Below, one piece after another: positions 41,746-45,857 of a stretch of 45,857 nucleotides of DNA. This DNA is from a virus. How positions within the stretch are numbered: position 1 is the first letter of the stretch; each line of letters opens with the position of its first letter. The position numbers and the translations under genes were made by a program. Under the pieces are notes generated by a model, which saw only the letters and a list, made by a program, of their open reading frames with translations, made no database searches and was not told the origin of the DNA. The stretch covers positions 1 to 45,857 of the IMG/VR virus record IMGVR_UViG_3300036800_000124; one strand, written 5' to 3'.

Positions 41746-43710
41746 ATGAGGCGCGTGCCGACCGGCGACAATCACCCCATCGCAGGAACCATCGGCCTCG
41801 GCACCGTCGACCGCAACGGCAGGCGAGCCTCGTCAGACCGCGCCGAGAAGGCCAAAGCTCAAGCCCTGATGCTCATTCGCAAGGGCTACGACTACAAAGA
41901 GGCCATGCGCGAGGTCGGTCGCCAGCCGAACACCTGGTTCCAGTGGATGAACGCCTCGCCCAAGTTCCGCGACCAGGCCATCGCCGCCAAGGCCGCGTGG
42001 GATCGCCAGCAGAGCAAGGCCAGTCTCACGTGGCGCCAGCGCCAGGACGAGTTCGAGCCGATCATGCTCGCTAACTACAAGAACCGCGTCGAATACTGGG
42101 TCGCCTTTCGCAAGGCGTACTTCGGCTTTGACACCTTCGACCACCAGTGGCAGATCTTGGAAGCCTGGGACGCAGTCCCACCAGGGGGAATCTCCATGGT
42201 GCTGGTCCCACCGGAGGCCGGCAAGTCCACCCTCCTGTGCGACACCGTCACGGCGGATCTCTGCGATGACGCCAACCGACGTCGAGCCATCGTCTCGGAG
42301 GGAAAGGACCTCGCTTCCAAGATGATGGGGCGTGTAGCGCGTCGCCTGGAGGAAAGCGGCGGACCACCGAGCGTGCTCCAGGAGCACTTCGGCCCGTTCC
42401 AACCGGGACCCGGGGACTCGCGCAAGTGGAACGCCACCGAGTTCACGCTGCTCGCGAGCGACCACGACGAGGCGGACCCCTCATTCCTGTGCGTCGGGGC
42501 CGGGTCCAACATCCGAGGCTCGCGCTGGGACGACGTCGACCTCGACGACATCCAGTCCATCAAGTCCAAGAACAAAACCGGCACGCTGCTCGAGATCTTT
42601 CGCGGCGACATCATCCCGCGCGTGAAGCGTGGCCGCATCCGCATCACCGGCTCGCGCGTCTGCAAGGGCGACTTCTACGACGAGGGTGAGCGCCTGGAGC
42701 TCTTCGACGAGATCATCGTCATCCCGGCCCTGGACGTGAGGAAGGACCTCGGCTTCCAGTCGTACTTCCCGCTCCAGTTCCGCACCGAAGTCATTGACGA
42801 GCGCGAGATCGAAGTGCCCATCTTGGATGAGCACGGTGAGCAGCTCGGCTTCTCGGACGCGGAACTCCTCCAGCGCGCCGGCAAGTTGGGCGACGACCTG
42901 TGGAGTCGCATCTACATGATGAAGCCCCAGAGCGACCACGAGTCCCTGGTCACCGACGAGGACATCCTCGCCGCCACCGACCATGGTCAGCCCGGGCATC
43001 CGAAGCGCTACATCGGCAACCACCCTGCGGGCTCGGTGGGCACGATCGCCAGCATGGACCCCTCGCTCCACAAGCACGCGGCCTTGGGCGTCGACGGCTA
43101 CGACGCGGAGTTCATGTACGTCATCACCACGGTCGACCTCTTCAAGGCGACGACCAACCAGCGCATCTTCGCCGAGATGCGCGCGCTCACCAAGAAGTTC
43201 CTGCCGACCTGGTGGGTGATCGAGAACAACACCCTCCAGTCGGGCTACCTCACCGACGACCCGTTCCTGGACCTCATCGCGGAGTTTGGGTTCAGCGCGG
43301 TTGGCCACCACACCGGCGACAAGAAGACCAACGAGTTCTTGGGCGTGCCCGCCATGATGGCGGCGATCTGTCGCGGCGAGATTCGCTTCCCCATGATTCA
43401 AGACCCCGACTCGAAGGAGGGTCGCGACCTCGCCAAGATGTTCCAGCAGCTGAAAGACTGGCGCCAGGACATCCCGACCAAGCGTCTCGAGCAGGACCAG
43501 GTGATGCGTCTCTGGTTCGCGTACCTCTTGTGGAAGAAGCTGCGCGAGCAGGTTGAGGTCGATACTTCGCAGTGGAAACGCGATGGTTTGACCCAAGTGT
43601 CGGGCTATCCTTACGCTAAGACGAACGTCATGCCATCCAAAGCTGGCACCGCCGTCAAGGAACACAAGACCTACGACCAAGCCTGGGCCGAGTTGACGGA
43701 AAGAGTCTGA
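41746..43710 (+). CDS. terL: Terminase large subunit with N-terminal HTH
   Basis: ATG at 41746 gives 654 residues; the frame is open upstream through the tRNA-like element but lacks support there. Residues about 35-80 (AKAQALMLIRKGYDYKEAMR, then EVGRQPNTWFQWMNASPKF) look like the helix-turn-helix of small terminase subunits. Walker A is VPPEAGKST at 154-162, and DDVDLDDIQ near 258 is the Walker B area. The RNase H-like nuclease starts at IASMDPSLHKHAALGVDG (about 434), with WWVIENNTLQSGYL later. It drives DNA packaging and cuts the concatemer. No separate small subunit is seen. Confidence 0.9.
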   Translation: MRRVPTGDNHPIAGTIGLGTVDRNGRRASSDRAEKAKAQALMLIRKGYDYKEAMREVGRQPNTWFQWMNASPKFRDQAIAAKAAWDRQQSKASLTWRQRQDEFEPIMLANYKNRVEYWVAFRKAYFGFDTFDHQWQILEAWDAVPPGGISMVLVPPEAGKSTLLCDTVTADLCDDANRRRAIVSEGKDLASKMMGRVARRLEESGGPPSVLQEHFGPFQPGPGDSRKWNATEFTLLASDHDEADPSFLCVGAGSNIRGSRWDDVDLDDIQSIKSKNKTGTLLEIFRGDIIPRVKRGRIRITGSRVCKGDFYDEGERLELFDEIIVIPALDVRKDLGFQSYFPLQFRTEVIDEREIEVPILDEHGEQLGFSDAELLQRAGKLGDDLWSRIYMMKPQSDHESLVTDEDILAATDHGQPGHPKRYIGNHPAGSVGTIASMDPSLHKHAALGVDGYDAEFMYVITTVDLFKATTNQRIFAEMRALTKKFLPTWWVIENNTLQSGYLTDDPFLDLIAEFGFSAVGHHTGDKKTNEFLGVPAMMAAICRGEIRFPMIQDPDSKEGRDLAKMFQQLKDWRQDIPTKRLEQDQVMRLWFAYLLWKKLREQVEVDTSQWKRDGLTQVSGYPYAKTNVMPSKAGTAVKEHKTYDQAWAELTERV

Positions 43711-45569
43711 TGAGGAGCATTGACGACGTAGTCTCCATAATGCGGCAACGTCGAACCGCTGACGCGGTGCTCATCCAGGCGATGATCGAAAACCGCGACC
43801 GCTACAACGGCGATGTTGTCGTCCCGCTCCCCGATGTTTCCTCGCTCCCCGCGACCAATCGCCCTGGCCCGAATTTCTTTCAGGAGTCGATCGACGGGAT
43901 TGTGCGTATAGCCAATGGCAGCATGCCCCGCGTCTCGTGCCCGGTGGAAAGGCCCGACGAGGACGCCTCCATCGCCATGGCCATTCGGCGCCGCGGCGCG
44001 CTGCTCGGTGCGTGGCACGAGACCCAACTCGATCTAAAACTCGGGCGCGCCTATCGCCACGTCGCGGCCTACGGAACCTGCGCGATGATCGTGCTGCCTG
44101 ACGACGTGCTCGGACGAGCCGACATCCAGATCCGCGACCCCATCACCGCCTACCCCGAACTGCGCGCCCAGGACGACATTCGCCCTCCGCGCGACTGCGG
44201 GTTTCTCTTCGCGCGCTCGGCGCTCTGGATCAAAGAGCATTACCCCCAAGTAACCAGCGAATATCTCATCCAGTCGCCCGCGGACGGCTGGGACACGCTC
44301 TGGGACATGGTCGAGTGGGTCGACGAAGACCAGATCATCATTGGCATCATGGGTCCGCGCTTTCCGGCCTACGGCTATTACGACAGCCGACCCTACGGGT
44401 ACAACGCGACGTGCATTGGTCGCTGGCCCAATAAGGCGGGCATGGTGCCGGTCGTCGCACCACGCCGCGTGACGCTTGACCGCATCATGGGCCAGATGAC
44501 CTCGATGATCAACTACTCCGACCTCTTCGGTCGCATGCTCGCCCTGCAGCTGGTCGGCACCGAAAAGGCGATCTTCCCCGACATGGCCATCCTCTCGAGG
44601 ACCGGCATGCCACCGCAGCTCGTGGGCGGCGTCTGGAAGGACGGACGCACCGGCGACGTCAACGTCATCATCGATGGCACCGCGGAAGTGATCGGCAAAG
44701 AGACCGGCCCGGGCACGATGCCCATGCTGCAGCTGATCGACCAGCACATCCGCGGGACGGGCGGCGCGTCACCGCTCTTTGGCGGGAACGCGGGCCAGAT
44801 GCGCACCGGCGCGGGCGTCGAGGCGCTCGGCAACTACTCGTCCAACCCACTCGCGGGCGAGGCGCAAAAGGTCGTCCAGCACATGCTCGCAGCCGTGAAC
44901 CGCTCCTGGTTTCACGTCATGGAGGGCTACTACGGCGACAAGAAGTTCATCTGCAGCCTGGGCCTGCCGGGGTCGGACCAGATGGTTGAGTACACCCCGG
45001 CGAAGGACTTCAAGCGCAAGGACAACGTCGTCTCCTACATCAGCCCCGGTACCGACGTCAACGAGATAGCGGTCGCCGCCACGCAACTCGTCGCCTCAGA
45101 GATGATGAGCCGCGAGACCGGTCGCGAGATTCACCCCCTCATCAGCGACCCCCAGCAGGAAGAACTGCGCGTGTCCGTCGAGAAGATGACCGACGCGACG
45201 ATTGCGGGCTTCACGAACGAGATCGCCCAAGGTCAACAGAGTTCCGCCGTCGCCGCTCGAGCGACCGAACTGACCGCAGGCGGCATGCCCGCGTATCGAG
45301 CCATTGGCCAGGCCATCGCCGAAGCCGCGCAAGGTCCTGGCGCTACGACCGCCGACGACGGCAGCGCCCCGACCGGCCCTGACGGTCAGCCGATGTCTCC
45401 TGGGCTGGCCGCACTCATGGCCTCCCAGGGCGGCGGACTCACGCCGAAGGGCCAGGTCACCGCGACCGCTCCCCCCGGTGCCGCAGTGCCCGCGCCGAAC
45501 CCCAACCTCACTGACTTTCGCCACGTCCTCCAGGGCATCAATGCCAATACATCGCCGGCGGCTGTCTAA
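43710..45569 (+). CDS. Portal protein
   Basis: The 619-residue protein directly follows the terminase, with its ATG overlapping the stop (TGATG). The middle has the helical and beta pattern of portals (ALLGAWHETQLDLKLGRAYR, then RDPITAYPELRAQDD, then ELIDQ-type long helix near 340: MLQLIDQHIRGTGGASPLFG). The C-terminal 100 residues are Ala/Pro/Gly-rich and flexible. It forms the ring at the capsid vertex through which DNA passes. A 56-residue gene overlaps its stop. Confidence 0.85.
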   Translation: MRSIDDVVSIMRQRRTADAVLIQAMIENRDRYNGDVVVPLPDVSSLPATNRPGPNFFQESIDGIVRIANGSMPRVSCPVERPDEDASIAMAIRRRGALLGAWHETQLDLKLGRAYRHVAAYGTCAMIVLPDDVLGRADIQIRDPITAYPELRAQDDIRPPRDCGFLFARSALWIKEHYPQVTSEYLIQSPADGWDTLWDMVEWVDEDQIIIGIMGPRFPAYGYYDSRPYGYNATCIGRWPNKAGMVPVVAPRRVTLDRIMGQMTSMINYSDLFGRMLALQLVGTEKAIFPDMAILSRTGMPPQLVGGVWKDGRTGDVNVIIDGTAEVIGKETGPGTMPMLQLIDQHIRGTGGASPLFGGNAGQMRTGAGVEALGNYSSNPLAGEAQKVVQHMLAAVNRSWFHVMEGYYGDKKFICSLGLPGSDQMVEYTPAKDFKRKDNVVSYISPGTDVNEIAVAATQLVASEMMSRETGREIHPLISDPQQEELRVSVEKMTDATIAGFTNEIAQGQQSSAVAARATELTAGGMPAYRAIGQAIAEAAQGPGATTADDGSAPTGPDGQPMSPGLAALMASQGGGLTPKGQVTATAPPGAAVPAPNPNLTDFRHVLQGINANTSPAAV

Positions 45570-45739
45570 TGTGGACCACCCGCGTCGAGTCCCACCAGAT
45601 TGTGTTCGAGAACCGAACGGCCCGTGACGGCTTAACAGCGTCAGGGTTCACGCTACCGTGCCGTCATCAGGTAATTAAGAGATACAGAACCAAGAGAATT
45701 GCGTATCGGATCGCCCGTTCGCAGGGCATTCCGGTCTAA
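45569..45739 (+). CDS. 56-residue basic protein after the portal
   Basis: ATG at 45569 overlaps the portal stop (TAATG) and the stop at 45737-45739 overlaps the ATG of the next gene (position 9 in circular terms). The C-terminus is strongly basic (VIKRYRTKRIAYRIARSQ). Coupling on both sides makes it likely to be real. Local base composition is lower in GC than the neighbours. No function can be assigned. Confidence 0.6.
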   Translation: MWTTRVESHQIVFENRTARDGLTASGFTLPCRHQVIKRYRTKRIAYRIARSQGIPV

Positions 45740-45857
45740 TGTCCCCGCGCAAGGCACAGGCACCGAGGGGCGCTGGCGTTCGCTCTGACGGCGAAGTCAC
45801 CAAGGGCAACATCAAGAACCCGAACACTGGCCAGCCAAACGGCAACGCGCCGAGAGG
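45731..45857. repeat. Terminal direct repeat, copy 2 (circle overlap)
   Basis: These 127 bases are identical to 1-127. The frame starting with ATG at 45739 is the truncated second copy of the gene at 9-545 and runs off the end, so it is not a separate gene. Confidence 0.95.

Noticed and set aside
1-45857. CRISPR array, integrase, or transposon
   Set aside because: No regularly spaced repeats, no recombinase signature and no insertion-sequence ends were seen. The tRNA-like element alone is not enough to call an attachment site.

Overview
The window is a tailed-phage genome with GC-rich codon use, assembled as a closed circle. The first 127 bases recur exactly at the end (1-127 and 45731-45857), so the unique length is about 45,730 bp. 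No host chromosomal genes, rRNA or integrase are visible. An actinobacterial host is suggested by GTG starts with 4-base GTGA/ATGA overlaps throughout, a secreted Rpf-like muralytic protein, short Cys-rich proteins of the kind common in actinophages, a parS site of the actinobacterial type, and at least one apparent leaderless promoter. The host call is inference. The particle is probably podovirus-like: a DUF5309/SU10-type capsid protein, a short adaptor, a 767-residue nozzle-like protein, very large internal virion proteins, and no tape measure, tail tube or sheath.

Layout, starting from packaging: terminase (41746) with a fused N-terminal helix-turn-helix, portal (43710), then across the circle junction a 1,945-residue internal virion protein and three further internal virion candidates, one with a lysozyme-like domain (to 10.3 kb). 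An endonuclease VII-like HNH gene follows. Next come a collagen-like fibre, a beta-helix tail spike and a GH16-type glycanase (11.8-16.2 kb), scaffold and major capsid protein (16.5-18.6 kb), a possible decoration protein, a glycosyltransferase, adaptor, nozzle and fibre (18.6-24.2 kb). The lysis block (24.1-26.9 kb) holds an NlpC/P60-like endolysin, two membrane proteins, a papain-like protein and a permuted NlpC/P60 (YiiX-like) protein.

A hairpin and a regulatory site separate this from the early block (27.0-38.0 kb): a small HTH protein, YqaJ-type exonuclease, SbcC/RecF-like ATPase, RecT annealing protein, many small proteins (several with Cys pairs), a J-domain protein, the Rpf-like secreted protein, a RusA-type resolvase and a DNA methyltransferase. 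A short leftward operon (39.8-38.0 kb) ends in a secreted papain-like protein.

The 39.8-41.2 kb region is the control centre. It carries regulatory sites, a near-perfect parS palindrome and DnaA-box-like words. The most striking pattern is a 27-bp imperfect palindrome (GCTC, central TGGCA, GAGCA) found five times, always in a non-structural promoter position and overlapping the -10 element, plus one partial copy. I read it as the operator of a phage-wide regulon. The combination of this operator set, a host-type parS without parA/parB, a tRNA-like RNA with an abnormal anticodon arm next to the terminase, and four papain-fold or permuted papain-fold proteins is what sets this genome apart.
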